Below are positions 10,173 through 20,615 of a DNA stretch of 64,000 bases, in pieces. The translations under genes were made by a program, and so were the position numbers. Each line of letters opens with the position of its first letter. Within the stretch, counting starts at the first letter, position 1. The stretch is from NCBI RefSeq assembly GCF_000442315.1, contig NZ_KE557320.1, positions 519,506 through 583,505 on the forward strand, given 5' to 3'. The notes beneath the pieces were generated by a model, which was not told the DNA's origin, made no database searches, and worked only from the letters and a program-made list of their open reading frames with translations. Origin of the DNA: Rubellimicrobium thermophilum DSM 16684 (GTDB lineage: Bacteria; Pseudomonadota; Alphaproteobacteria; Rhodobacterales; Rhodobacteraceae).

Positions 10173-11564
10173 TCACTTCGGCCCCAGCATGTCCTCCGGA
10201 CGCACGACGCGATCGAAGGTTTCCGCATCGACGAAGCCGAGGCGGATGGCCTCTTCGCGGAGCGTGGTGCCGTTCCTGTGGGCCGCCTTGGCGACTTCGG
10301 CCGCCTTGTCATAGCCGATGGTGGGGGCCAGCGCGGTGACCAGCATCAGCGATTCCCGCATCAGCCGGCTGATGCGCTCCTCGTCCGCCTCGATTCCGGC
10401 CACGCAGTGATCGGTGAAGGCGCGCGCCGCATCCCCCAGAAGCTGCATGGATTGCAGCACATTGTAGGCGATCATGGGCTTCATGACGTTCAGCTCGAAC
10501 TGCCCCTGCGATCCGGCAATGCCCACGGCCGCATCGTTGCCCATGACATGGACGCAGACCATCGTGATGGCTTCGACCTGGGTCGGATTGACCTTGCCGG
10601 GCATGATGGACGAGCCGGGTTCGTTCTCGGGCAGGCGCAGTTCGCCCAGACCGCAGCGCGGGCCGGAGCCGAGCATGCGGATGTCATGGGCGATCTTGTA
10701 GATGCCTGCCGCTGCCCCGCGAATCGCGCCGGACAGCGCGACAAGCGCGTCATGCGTGGCAAGAGCCTCGAACTTGTTGGGGGCGGTGACAAAGGGCAGC
10801 CCCGTCATCTCCGCAAGGCGGCGGGCGATCTCCTCGCCCCAGCCCTTGGGGCTGTTGAGACCTGTCCCCACCGCGGTCCCGCCCTGGGCGAGCTCGTAAA
10901 CATCGGGCAGGGCGCGTTCGATCCGCTCGATGGCCTTGCGGAGCTGATGGGCGTAGCCGCCGAATTCCTGCCCGAGCGTGAGGGGCGTGGCGTCCATTGT
11001 GTGGGTGCGGCCGATCTTGATGATATGGGCAAAGGCCGCAGCCTTGGCCTCCAGCGCGGCCAGCAGATGGCGCAGACCCGGCAGCAGGACATCCCGGGCC
11101 GTCATCGCCGCGGCAACATGCATCGCCGTCGGATAGGTGTCGTTCGAAGACTGCCCCATGTTGACATGGTCGTTCGGATGCACGGGGGATTTGGACCCCA
11201 TCCTGCCGCCCAGCATCTCGATCGCGCGGTTCGCGATGACCTCATTGGCATTCATGTTGGTCTGGGTGCCGGATCCGGTCTGCCAGACGACAAGGGGGAA
11301 ATGATCGTCGAGACGGCCTTCGGCTACCTCGCTTGCCGCGGCGATGATGGCATCGGCCACGGCCGGATCGAGCGCGCCCCTGGCCTTGTTGGCCTCTGCA
11401 CAGGCCCGCTTGATCAGGCCGAGCGCCCGGATGATCGCCACGGGCTGCTTCTCCCAGCCGATGGGGAAATTCCGGATGGAGCGCTGGGTCTGTGCCCCCC
11501 AGTAGCGGTCAGCCGGCACCTCGATGGGGCCAAAGCTGTCGGTCTCGGTGCGGGTCGCGGTCAT
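10173..11564 (-). CDS. fumC: Fumarate hydratase class II
   Basis: This iron-independent fumarase of the TCA cycle interconverts fumarate and L-malate. The 463-residue product has the superfamily signature [11 protein letters not shown], the catalytic-histidine region [11 protein letters not shown] and the active-site segment [17 protein letters not shown]. Length and termini are typical of FumC, and the frame is intact. The two small genes downstream on the same strand are probably co-transcribed. Confidence 0.98.
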   Translation of the reverse strand: MTATRTETDSFGPIEVPADRYWGAQTQRSIRNFPIGWEKQPVAIIRALGLIKRACAEANKARGALDPAVADAIIAAASEVAEGRLDDHFPLVVWQTGSGTQTNMNANEVIANRAIEMLGGRMGSKSPVHPNDHVNMGQSSNDTYPTAMHVAAAMTARDVLLPGLRHLLAALEAKAAAFAHIIKIGRTHTMDATPLTLGQEFGGYAHQLRKAIERIERALPDVYELAQGGTAVGTGLNSPKGWGEEIARRLAEMTGLPFVTAPNKFEALATHDALVALSGAIRGAAAGIYKIAHDIRMLGSGPRCGLGELRLPENEPGSSIMPGKVNPTQVEAITMVCVHVMGNDAAVGIAGSQGQFELNVMKPMIAYNVLQSMQLLGDAARAFTDHCVAGIEADEERISRLMRESLMLVTALAPTIGYDKAAEVAKAAHRNGTTLREEAIRLGFVDAETFDRVVRPEDMLGPK

Positions 11565-11626
11565 GGCTCGTCCCCCTCGGTATGCCGTTGCATGCCGGAT
11601 AGCGCGGGTTGCCGCCGGACGGAAGG

Positions 11627-12100
11627 CTACTTGCGGAACTTGTCGAGGCTGACGATTTCTGCCTGGCCCCGGGGTTCGCCGCGACGCTCCTCGCGAGGAG
11701 AGGGTTCGGGCTCCGGCTCGGGAGCGGCATGATGGGTGCTTGCCTGCGTCTCGAAGCGCAGGCCGAATTCGACTGACGGATCGACGAAGGTCTTGATCGC
11801 GTCATAGGGGACATACAGGGGTTCGGGGCTGTCGCCGAAATTGAGCGTGACGGAAAAGCCCTCTGCCGTCGCCTCCAGATCCTTGAACCAGTGCTGGAGG
11901 ACGATGGTCATCTCGTTCGGATAGCGGTCTGAGAGCCAGTCGGCCAGCTCGACATCCGGGTGTTGCGTGTCGAAGGTGATGAAGAAGTGATGATTCCCGG
12001 GCAGCCCTTCTTCGGCCACCTGTGCCAGCACGTCATGGATGAGGCCACGCATGGCCCGGTGCATGAGTGTGCCGTAGTCGATCGTGCGGCCTTGCGGCAT
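11627..12100 (-). CDS. sspB: SspB-type ClpXP adaptor
   Basis: SspB tethers ssrA-tagged proteins to the ClpXP protease. The 157-residue protein has a conserved N-terminal domain ([18 protein letters not shown], then [14 protein letters not shown] and a [14 protein letters not shown] segment). A low-complexity acidic/proline linker follows, with a short conserved C-terminal peptide ([11 protein letters not shown]) of the kind that docks on ClpX. A GGGGGA ribosome site lies six to seven bases before the ATG. The tmRNA gene that supplies the tag lies only about 1.7 kb away. Confidence 0.9.
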   Translation of the reverse strand: MPQGRTIDYGTLMHRAMRGLIHDVLAQVAEEGLPGNHHFFITFDTQHPDVELADWLSDRYPNEMTIVLQHWFKDLEATAEGFSVTLNFGDSPEPLYVPYDAIKTFVDPSVEFGLRFETQASTHHAAPEPEPEPSPREERRGEPRGQAEIVSLDKFRK

Positions 12101-12163
12101 CGGAAAATCCCCCGGTAACCTTGCGGGGAATCATAAGGCATTCGCCGGAAGTCGGAAGGGGTG

Positions 12164-13447
12164 TCAGCCGGCACCGGCCAGGTGAAGAAGGCCGGCCGCG
12201 GCCGAGACCATCATCAAGGTCGGGATCATCGGCAGGCCGCGTATCAGCAGAAGCCAGCAGGCAAGCAGGACAAGACCGGTTGCCAGCGGCTGCAGGCTGC
12301 CGATGTCGGGCCAGGCCATCCGGATCGGGCCGGCCGTGACGGTTCCGACACTGCCGAAGGCCACATGGATGGCGAACAGGAAGGACAGGTTTGCGATGAC
12401 GCCGACCACTGCGGCCATGATCGCGGCGAGGGCGCTTCGCAGCCGGGGCTGGGCATTCAGCCAGTCCACAAAGGGCGCGCCGGCCAGGATCCAGATGAAG
12501 CACGGGACGAAGGTCACCCACAGCGCCATCAACCCGCCCATGGCGGCGAGCGAGGGACTTCCCTGGTTGAGACCGGCAAGGATGGCCACGAAGGTCGTGA
12601 CAAGGATCAGGGGGCCAGGGGTTGTTTCGGCCAGTCCCAGCGCATCCATCAGTTGCGGGGTCGTGACCCAGCCGCGAATCTCGACCACCTCCTGGGCCAG
12701 ATAGCCCAGAACGGCATAGGCGCCGCCGAAGGTCACGACCGCCAGCCGGGAATAGAAAAGGCCGATCTCCTGCAGCAGAGGCGAGTCTGTCAGCGTCGCC
12801 CACAGAACCGGCATCCACCAGAGGACCAGTCCCACTATCGTGATGATCGCCGCGAAGGTCACGGAAACAGGGCGGGCCGTCGGGAATGCGCGATCCGAGG
12901 TCGCAAGGAACCCGAAGAGGCCGGCAAGGAGGACGACAAGCGGAAAGGGCATGGCCAGGGCGACCAGGCCCAGGAAGGAAAGGGCTGCGATCAGCCGATC
13001 CCGGTGGGACCTCAGCGCCCGCCGCGTCATTCCTGCGATGGCCCCCAGGACGATTGCGACCACCGTGGCCTTGATCCCGAGGAACATGGCCGCAACGAGG
13101 GGATGGCGGATCAGCGCGCCATAGGCGAATGCGAGAAGGAAGATCATCGCGGCGCCCGGCAGCACGAACAGACCGCCCGCCACCAGACCGCCCCGGATGC
13201 CGCCCAGTCTCCATCCGGCATAGGTCGCAAGCTGCATCGCTTCGGGGCCGGGCAGCATCATGCAGAACGAGAGCGCACGCAGGAACTCCTCTTCCGCAAG
13301 CCAGCCGCGTCTGGCCACCAGCTCGCGATGCATCAGGGCGATCTGTCCGGCCGGACCACCGAAGGAGACCATGCCGACATGCAGGAACAGGCGGGCGATT
13401 TCACCCAGACCGGGCGGCGTGCGCGGGAGGCCTGATTCGGTGGACAT
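12164..13447 (-). CDS. chrA: Chromate transporter, ChrA family
   Basis: ChrA proteins export chromate from the cytoplasm. The 427-residue protein is a full-length two-domain (long-chain) ChrA with about ten to twelve hydrophobic segments. Each half carries the family motif: FGGPAGQIALMH with LPGPEAMQLATYAGWR in the first, and FGGAYAVLGYLAQ with TTPGPLILVTTF in the second. The frame is intact. No regulator is adjacent. The real substrate could be another oxyanion. Confidence 0.9.
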   Translation of the reverse strand: MSTESGLPRTPPGLGEIARLFLHVGMVSFGGPAGQIALMHRELVARRGWLAEEEFLRALSFCMMLPGPEAMQLATYAGWRLGGIRGGLVAGGLFVLPGAAMIFLLAFAYGALIRHPLVAAMFLGIKATVVAIVLGAIAGMTRRALRSHRDRLIAALSFLGLVALAMPFPLVVLLAGLFGFLATSDRAFPTARPVSVTFAAIITIVGLVLWWMPVLWATLTDSPLLQEIGLFYSRLAVVTFGGAYAVLGYLAQEVVEIRGWVTTPQLMDALGLAETTPGPLILVTTFVAILAGLNQGSPSLAAMGGLMALWVTFVPCFIWILAGAPFVDWLNAQPRLRSALAAIMAAVVGVIANLSFLFAIHVAFGSVGTVTAGPIRMAWPDIGSLQPLATGLVLLACWLLLIRGLPMIPTLMMVSAAAGLLHLAGAG

Positions 13448-13730
13448 GGAACCCTGTCATCCTCATCGGTCTGTGGGCAGGGGAAGAAGAAACAGGCGGA
13501 TCAGAGGGACAACAGGGGCCGCCGGATGGCAGGGCTTCCCGATCGGACTTCCGATCTGGCAGGAAATCTGGCAGGGGCAGGCCGCGTGGCCGGAGGGCGC
13601 CGGGCTGGCAACCCGGCATGTCACGACGGCAAGGGACGGCATCGATTCCCGAGCCCCATGTTCCGATGATGCAGCATGTGATGCAGCATGCGGGGATCGC
13701 CAGGGAAGGGAAATCGGAAGGGAAGGGAGT
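13448..13730. other. Intergenic region between chrA and ssrA
   Basis: No convincing coding frame is seen. It contains a 16-bp inverted repeat near 13546-13561 (gatcgga, two bases, tccgatc), a nearby repeated atctggcagg, and a tandem 12-mer at 13668-13691 (gatgcagcatgt then gatgcagcatgc). A purine-rich stretch (ggaagggaaatcggaaggga and neighbours) runs up to 13730 and would be the 3-prime flank of the tmRNA on the minus strand. Confidence 0.5.
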
Positions 13731-14065
13731 GCAGGCTTCTGTTGCCAGGTGCCTGCGAACCCCGCCTGAGGGGCTTAATCCCCAGGACTTTGGCTCAGGT
13801 CTCTACCGCCGAATCAGGCGGCGAGGGCCATCGCCGGAGCACGGTTGTCGTTGGCAACTATGCAGTTTGCACCGATAACGGTGGTCGCTCACCGGGACAA
13901 AGCCACGCCTTTACACGTTCGTCGATCCTGTTTCGGCCCCCTGGTCCCCCCAACGAGAGGCATCTGGTGGAGCCGCCGGGTACCGCCCCCGGGTCCGATC
14001 CGCTTATTCCGCGCGCGTTTATGCCCATAGTCCGGTTGCCCGGACAGCCGGAACATAGGATGTCG
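13731..14065 (-). ncRNA. ssrA: Two-piece (circularly permuted) transfer-messenger RNA
   Basis: tmRNA rescues stalled ribosomes and tags the product for ClpXP. On the minus strand a resume codon GCC at 13855-13853 opens a reading frame for ANDNRAPAMALAA ending in TGA at 13814-13816, the alphaproteobacterial tag pattern. The coding piece starts at about 13940 with GGGGCCG followed by AACAGGATCGACG. The acceptor piece lies upstream and ends ...CGGCTCCACCA at 13965. GGGGCCG pairs with CGGCTCC to give the 7-bp acceptor stem, and 5-bp T-stem arms (ccggg, cccgg) adjoin it. The pieces are separated by about 24 nt, the permuted order known from alphaproteobacteria. The outer ends (13731 and 14065) are estimates from helices, not mapped. 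Confidence 0.92.
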
Positions 14066-14143
14066 GGGCGGCTCGCACAAGGGTCCGTCCCTCGACCCGG
14101 GCCGGGCGAGCCGCGATGGGGGGCAGCGCTGTTCCCGGTCGGA

Positions 14144-14791
14144 TCAGCGGGCCGGGCGCAGGGACGATGCCTCTCGCGCGAGCTGGCGGATCCTGTCCCA
14201 GTCCCCGGCGCGCACCCGGTCGTCCGGCGCCACCCAGGAGCCGCCGACACACAGCACATTCGACAGGGCAAGATAGCTGGCCGCATTGTCGGGGCCGATT
14301 CCGCCCGTTGGGCAGAACCGGACCCTCGGCAGCGGCCCGGCCCAGGCCCGCAAGGTGGCCGGGCCTCCGTTCGCCTCGGCGGGAAAGAACTTCTGGACCG
14401 TATATCCCCGCTCGAGCAGGGCCATGGATTCGGACGGGGTGGCGGCGCCCGGCAGGAGGGGCAGGTCATGCGCTTCGCAGGCCTCGATCAGGCGCGGCGT
14501 GGCGCCAGGCGAAACGCCGAAGGCGGCACCGGCTTCCTTGGCGGCGACGACATCTGCCTCTGTCAGAAGCGTGCCAGCGCCGACGACTCCTCCCTCGATC
14601 TGCGCCATCGCCCGGATGGCCTCCAGGGCGGCAGGGGTGCGAAGCGTGATTTCCAGCACCGGGAGGCCTCCCTCAATCAGGGCACGGGCAAGGCCGGGCG
14701 CATGACTGGCGTCCCGGATCACCAGCACGGGGATCACGGGGGCCAGTCCGCAGACCCGTGCGACCAGTTCGGATGCCTGTTCAGGCGTCAT
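14144..14791 (-). CDS. eda: KDPG aldolase (2-dehydro-3-deoxy-phosphogluconate aldolase)
   Basis: Eda cleaves KDPG to pyruvate and glyceraldehyde 3-phosphate in the Entner-Doudoroff pathway. The start [10 protein letters not shown] at 14791 gives 215 residues, the family norm; the longer frame upstream has no family content. Characteristic segments are [10 protein letters not shown], the region [30 protein letters not shown] and the Schiff-base lysine region [12 protein letters not shown]. It starts 25 bp after the edd stop and is co-transcribed with it. Confidence 0.96.
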   Translation of the reverse strand: MTPEQASELVARVCGLAPVIPVLVIRDASHAPGLARALIEGGLPVLEITLRTPAALEAIRAMAQIEGGVVGAGTLLTEADVVAAKEAGAAFGVSPGATPRLIEACEAHDLPLLPGAATPSESMALLERGYTVQKFFPAEANGGPATLRAWAGPLPRVRFCPTGGIGPDNAASYLALSNVLCVGGSWVAPDDRVRAGDWDRIRQLAREASSLRPAR

Positions 14792-14816
14792 GCTGCCATC
14801 TCCATGTCTGTGGTCA

Positions 14817-16619
<1,803 letters not shown>

Positions 16620-16661
16620 CGGGCCTCTCCTTCCTGGCTGCATGTCCTGCATAACAGAATC

Positions 16662-16675
16662 TGTTAGCGCTAACA
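16662..16675. promoter_or_regulatory. LacI-family-type operator upstream of edd
   Basis: A perfect 14-bp palindrome, TGTTAGCGCTAACA, lies 42 bp upstream of the edd start codon. Its form (central CG, TGTTAnCGnTAACA-like) is that of operators bound by LacI-family sugar regulators in proteobacteria, so gluconate or sugar-responsive repression of edd-eda is likely. No LacI-family gene is in the window. Confidence 0.7.
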
Positions 16676-16768
16676 ACTCCTCCCCACGCGTTCCCGCCCC
16701 GGTCCCCGGATCGGTCGTCGGCGACAGGGCTTCCGGTCGGCTGGGCCGGAGGATAAGGCTGCGCCATC

Positions 16769-17971
16769 ATGGTCGCCCTGCGCTCGGATCCGCCTTATCC
16801 CGTCGTCCGCCTCTCTCCCCGGGCCGAAGCCCGGGCGATCCGTCACGGCTTTCCCTGGGTCTATGCTGGCGAGCTGGTGATGGATCGCCGGACCGCGTCG
16901 CTGGCGCCGGGTGCGCTGGCGGTGCTCGAGGATGCCGAACGGCGGCCGATGGGCGTCGTGACGGTCAATCCCGCCAGCCGGATCCTCTGTCGCGTTCTCG
17001 ACAACGACCCTGGCGCCGTCATCGATGAGGACTGGATCGCCGTCCGCCTGGCCCGGGCCCTGACGCTCCGCCAGAGCCTGTTCGATGCGCCCTTCTATCG
17101 CCTGGTCCATGCCGAGGCCGACGGTCTGCCCGGCGTGGTGATCGATCGCATGGGGGATCTGGCCGTCATCCAGCCCAATGCCGCCTGGGCCGAGAACCAT
17201 CTGCCCGCGATCGCGAACGCCCTGGTCCGGGTGACGGGCGTGACGCGCATCGTCAAGAACGGATCGGGCCGCACGCGCGCCCTCGAAGGACTGACCGAGG
17301 AGACCCACATGGTCCGGGGCGAGGCCCCGGATGGCCCGGTCCCGGTGCCGATGAACGGGGCCATCTATCTTGCGGATGTTCTGGGGGGACAGAAGACCGG
17401 GCTGTTCTACGATCAGCGGTTCAATCACGCTCTTGCCAGCCGTCTTGCCGCCGGCGGCCGCGTTCTCGATGTCTTCTGTCATGTCGGCGGCTTCGGGCTT
17501 GCCGCGTTGGCTGGCGGCGCGCGCGAAGCCCTGCTCGTCGATTCCTCGGCCGCGGCCCTGGCCCTGGCCGAGCAGGGCGCCGAGCGGATGGGTCGGCGCG
17601 TTACGACACGGCGGGGGGATGCCTTCGCCGTCATGGAGGACCTTGCGGCAGCGGGAGAGCAGTTCGACCTCGTCGTCTGCGATCCGCCTGCCTTCGCCCC
17701 TTCGAAGGCGGCGCTCGATGCGGGGCTGCGTGCCTATGAACGCGTGGCCCGGCTTGCCGCGCCGCTGGTCCGCGAGGGCGGGATCCTCGTGCTGTGTTCC
17801 TGCTCCCATGCGGCCGATCTGGCCCGGTTCCGGGCAGCCTGTGCCCGCGGCATCGGGCGGGCCGGTCGGCGGGGCCCGGTGATCCATACCGGCTTTGCCG
17901 GGCCGGATCACCCGATTCTGCCGCATCTGACCGAACAGGGTTACCTCAAGGCCCTGTTCTTCAGACTGTGA
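16769..17971 (+). CDS. Class I rRNA (cytosine-C5) methyltransferase, RlmI-like
   Basis: This 400-residue protein has the RlmI architecture: an N-terminal PUA-like RNA-binding domain (about residues 1-85) and a C-terminal Rossmann methyltransferase. The SAM-binding motif is VLDVFCHVGGFGLAAL and the catalytic motif is VVCDPPAFAPSK, with a CSCSHAA segment near the end. It most likely methylates a cytosine of 23S rRNA, but the exact position cannot be read from sequence. Its stop overlaps the following PIN gene by 4 bp (GTGA). Confidence 0.85.
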   Translation: MVALRSDPPYPVVRLSPRAEARAIRHGFPWVYAGELVMDRRTASLAPGALAVLEDAERRPMGVVTVNPASRILCRVLDNDPGAVIDEDWIAVRLARALTLRQSLFDAPFYRLVHAEADGLPGVVIDRMGDLAVIQPNAAWAENHLPAIANALVRVTGVTRIVKNGSGRTRALEGLTEETHMVRGEAPDGPVPVPMNGAIYLADVLGGQKTGLFYDQRFNHALASRLAAGGRVLDVFCHVGGFGLAALAGGAREALLVDSSAAALALAEQGAERMGRRVTTRRGDAFAVMEDLAAAGEQFDLVVCDPPAFAPSKAALDAGLRAYERVARLAAPLVREGGILVLCSCSHAADLARFRAACARGIGRAGRRGPVIHTGFAGPDHPILPHLTEQGYLKALFFRL

Positions 17972-18519
17972 AGGTCTTCCTCGACGCCTGCGTCCTCTAC
18001 CCGACGGTCCTGCGCGAGATCCTGCTGGGCTGCGCGGCCCGGCAGCTTTTCACTCCGCTCTGGTCGGACCGGGTGCTGGAGGAATGGGCCCGGGCGGCGG
18101 CACGGCTCGGCCCGGCTGCGGAAGAGCTGGCGCGCAGCGAGATCGCCGCAGCCCGGCGGATGTTTCCGGCCGCCGAAGTGACCCGCTTCGGAGGCCTGGA
18201 GCGGCGCCTGTGGTTGCCCGATCCGGGGGATGTCCATGTCCTGGCGGCAGCCGTCGCAGGTTCGGCCGATGCCATCCTGACCTGGAATGCCATGGATTTT
18301 CCCCGCGGCCTTCTGGCGGAAGAAGGGCTGATGCGCCTCGATCCGGATCATTTCCTCGTCGGTCTGGCCGAAAGCGCGCCTGCCGATGTGAGCGCTGTTG
18401 TCGCAGCCTCCGTCCGCGAGGCGACGCGCCTGTCGGGTGAGGAATGGACGGCAGGCCGGCTCCTGAGAAAGGCCCGGCTGCCGCGGCTGGCCAGGACGCT
18501 GACGCGGATCAGCGGATGA
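17968..18519 (+). CDS. PIN domain protein (RSP_2648 family type)
   Basis: This is a PIN-fold putative ribonuclease of 183 residues. The first acidic motif, VFLDACVLYP, follows the GTG start at 17968, and a second, WNAMDFP, lies near residue 110. These are the positions expected for metal-binding aspartates. The GTG overlaps the methyltransferase stop, so the start is set by coupling. No antitoxin gene is adjacent, so this need not be a toxin-antitoxin module. It converges with the retropepsin gene, overlapping its end by 11 bp. Confidence 0.75.
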   Translation: MKVFLDACVLYPTVLREILLGCAARQLFTPLWSDRVLEEWARAAARLGPAAEELARSEIAAARRMFPAAEVTRFGGLERRLWLPDPGDVHVLAAAVAGSADAILTWNAMDFPRGLLAEEGLMRLDPDHFLVGLAESAPADVSAVVAASVREATRLSGEEWTAGRLLRKARLPRLARTLTRISG

Positions 18520-19096
18520 GCCGCAGCCTGTTGCCCGCGATCTCGATGCGATCAAAGCGGGCGAGATAGCCCATCCCCAGCAGCGAGGCATCAAGTTGTC
18601 CGTCCGTGACCACGGCCGGCACAGTCTCGTCCACGATTCCCTCCAGATCCATCCGGGCCAGCGTGATCCGCGCCGTTCGGACCGGGCCGTTCGCCGTCAT
18701 GGCGGCACCCGCAAATGACAGCGATTCCGGGTCTATCCCCGCCGCCTCGGCATCGCGCCGGGACAGCACGATGTCCGTGGCCCCGGTATCGACCGTGAAC
18801 ATGACAGGGGAACCGTTGACCAGAATCCGCACCTGGTAATGCCCGTCCGGCCCGAGGGGGATTTCCACGATGCGCCCCGTCGTCGAGCTCAGGACCTGCT
18901 GGCGGGGCACGACCGTCGAACGGATCTCCGGCCACAGGCCGATGATGGCGATCACGCCCAGAAAGATCAGCACCCAGATCGTGGCCTGCTGCAGCAGGCG
19001 AGAGGCGGAAGGACGTGCGGAGGTCAGGAACCATCCCCCGACCGCCACCATCAGGAGGAGGAGATAGAGCAGATGGCCAAGGCTTTCTCCGGTCAT
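18509..19096 (-). CDS. Retropepsin-like clan AA aspartic protease, membrane-anchored
   Basis: This 195-residue protein has two N-terminal hydrophobic segments (residues about 7-25 and 38-54) followed by a periplasmic retropepsin-like domain. The catalytic motif VDTGATDIVLS is intact, and the LLGMGYLARFDRI segment matches the C-terminal part of the single-domain clan AA protease family. Substrates are unknown. It lies head-to-tail against the PIN gene and is divergent from ftsW. Confidence 0.85.
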   Translation of the reverse strand: MTGESLGHLLYLLLLMVAVGGWFLTSARPSASRLLQQATIWVLIFLGVIAIIGLWPEIRSTVVPRQQVLSSTTGRIVEIPLGPDGHYQVRILVNGSPVMFTVDTGATDIVLSRRDAEAAGIDPESLSFAGAAMTANGPVRTARITLARMDLEGIVDETVPAVVTDGQLDASLLGMGYLARFDRIEIAGNRLRLIR

Positions 19097-19433
19097 GCCT
19101 TGCCATGTAGGCGGCCCGCCGTCCCATGTCAGGGGCAGGCTCCCGATCTGCCTGCGATGGCCGACCGGTGCCGGTCCGGGCTGGTGCCGGTCCGGGCTGG
19201 TGCCGATGCGGCAGGGGATGATGCACGGAGGGCATATCGGTCCGGCTGAAGGGGATGCCGGGATGAGTCGGATGCCTCGATTCAGGCGGGCAGGGGGTGT
19301 TCCGACCCGATTCGCCGTTCCCCGTTTGTCCGGCTGGCGCCATGCGGTGCCTTGGTCTATCCTGATGGCAGAGCCAGGTCATCCCTGGCCGAGATCCGGG
19401 CGAACCGGACGGCTTGAGGCAGAGGCAAACTCC
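19097..19433. other. Intergenic region upstream of ftsW
   Basis: No gene is supported. The ftsW frame is open upstream to 19095, but that translation has no family content. A tandem 16-bp repeat (tgccggtccgggctgg) occupies 19169-19200, with a partial third unit. The divergent promoters for the protease and the ftsW-led operon should be here, but I cannot pick convincing -35/-10 boxes. Confidence 0.4.
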
Positions 19434-20615
19434 ATGACGGATCTGGTCCATGGGACGATCCCCGTGCGCGCGGGCGATCCGATCCTTCCCCGGTGGTGGC
19501 GGACGCTGGACAAGGCGTCGCTGGGTTGCGTCCTCGGGCTTTTCGGGATCGGGCTTCTGCTGGGGCTGGCAGCCTCGCCGCCGCTGGCTGCACGCAACGG
19601 TCTCGAACCCTTTCACTATGTCGAGCGGCAGGCCTTCTTCGGGGCGATAGCCCTGGTCGTCATGCTGGCTGTCTCGATGCTCGAACCCCGGCAGGTGCGG
19701 CGGCTTGGCGTGCTGGGCTTTGCGGCCAGCTTTGTCGCGCTGCTTCTGCTGCCCTTCTTCGGGACGGATTTCGGCAAGGGCGCCGTCCGCTGGTATTCCC
19801 TCGGCTTTGCCTCCTTCCAGCCCTCCGAATTCCTCAAGCCGGGTTTCGTGGTTCTCAGCGCCTGGCTGATGGCGGCCGCGCATGAGAAGAACGGACCTCC
19901 GGGACGGTTGTGGTCCTTCGTCCTCGCGGTTCTGGTGGTGTCGCTGCTGGCCCTCCAGCCGGATTTCGGTCAGGCCGCGCTGGTGCTGTTCTCCTGGGGG
20001 GTCCTCTACTTCGTGGCCGGGGCCCCGATGACCTTGCTGATGATCCTGGCCGGGTGCGTGGCCTTTGCGGGAACCGTCGCCTACGAGAAGTCCGAGCATT
20101 TCGCCCGCCGGATCGACGGGTTCCTGTCGCCCGAGGTGGACCCGAGAACCCAGCTCGGCTACGCGACCAACGCGATCCGCGAAGGGGGATTCTTCGGTGT
20201 GGGCGTGGGCGGGGGCGAGGTGAAATGGTCCCTGCCGGACGCCCATACCGATTTCATCATTGCCGTGGCGGCCGAGGAATACGGCCTGATCCTGGTGGTA
20301 TGCATCATTGGGCTCTATGCGACAGTCGTCATCGGTTCGCTGCTGCGCCTTTCGCGCGAGCGGGATCCCTTCATCCGTCTGGCCGGAACCGGACTGGCCT
20401 GTGTCTTCGGGGTGCAGGCCATGATCAACATGGGCGTCGCGGTCCGCCTCCTTCCGGCCAAGGGGATGACGCTGCCCTTCGTCAGCTATGGCGGTTCCTC
20501 CCTGATTGCCGGAGGCATCGCCATGGGCATGCTTCTGGCGATGACGCGCAGCCGCCCGCAAGGCCAGATGGGCGACATCCTGGGGGCAAGGCGCCGGCTG
20601 GGGGCGGACGCATGA
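19434..20615 (+). CDS. ftsW: Cell division peptidoglycan polymerase FtsW
   Basis: FtsW is the SEDS-family glycosyltransferase that polymerises septal peptidoglycan with FtsI. The start MTDLVHGTIPV at 19434 gives 393 residues with about ten transmembrane segments. Family motifs are the W-Y-S-L-G-F region after GKGAVR, LQPDFGQA and the C-terminal GMTLPFVSYGGSS. The stop overlaps the murG start by 4 bp (ATGA), opening a run of tightly packed genes. murD, mraY, ftsI and related genes are not upstream. Confidence 0.96.
   Translation: MTDLVHGTIPVRAGDPILPRWWRTLDKASLGCVLGLFGIGLLLGLAASPPLAARNGLEPFHYVERQAFFGAIALVVMLAVSMLEPRQVRRLGVLGFAASFVALLLLPFFGTDFGKGAVRWYSLGFASFQPSEFLKPGFVVLSAWLMAAAHEKNGPPGRLWSFVLAVLVVSLLALQPDFGQAALVLFSWGVLYFVAGAPMTLLMILAGCVAFAGTVAYEKSEHFARRIDGFLSPEVDPRTQLGYATNAIREGGFFGVGVGGGEVKWSLPDAHTDFIIAVAAEEYGLILVVCIIGLYATVVIGSLLRLSRERDPFIRLAGTGLACVFGVQAMINMGVAVRLLPAKGMTLPFVSYGGSSLIAGGIAMGMLLAMTRSRPQGQMGDILGARRRLGADA

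Noticed and set aside
13858..14469. 203-residue frame overlapping the ssrA region
   Set aside because: It has no domain content and overlaps tmRNA and eda; the RNA features explain the sequence better.
17968..18519. Toxin-antitoxin module at the PIN gene
   Set aside because: No small antitoxin gene is adjacent; the partner upstream is an rRNA methyltransferase.
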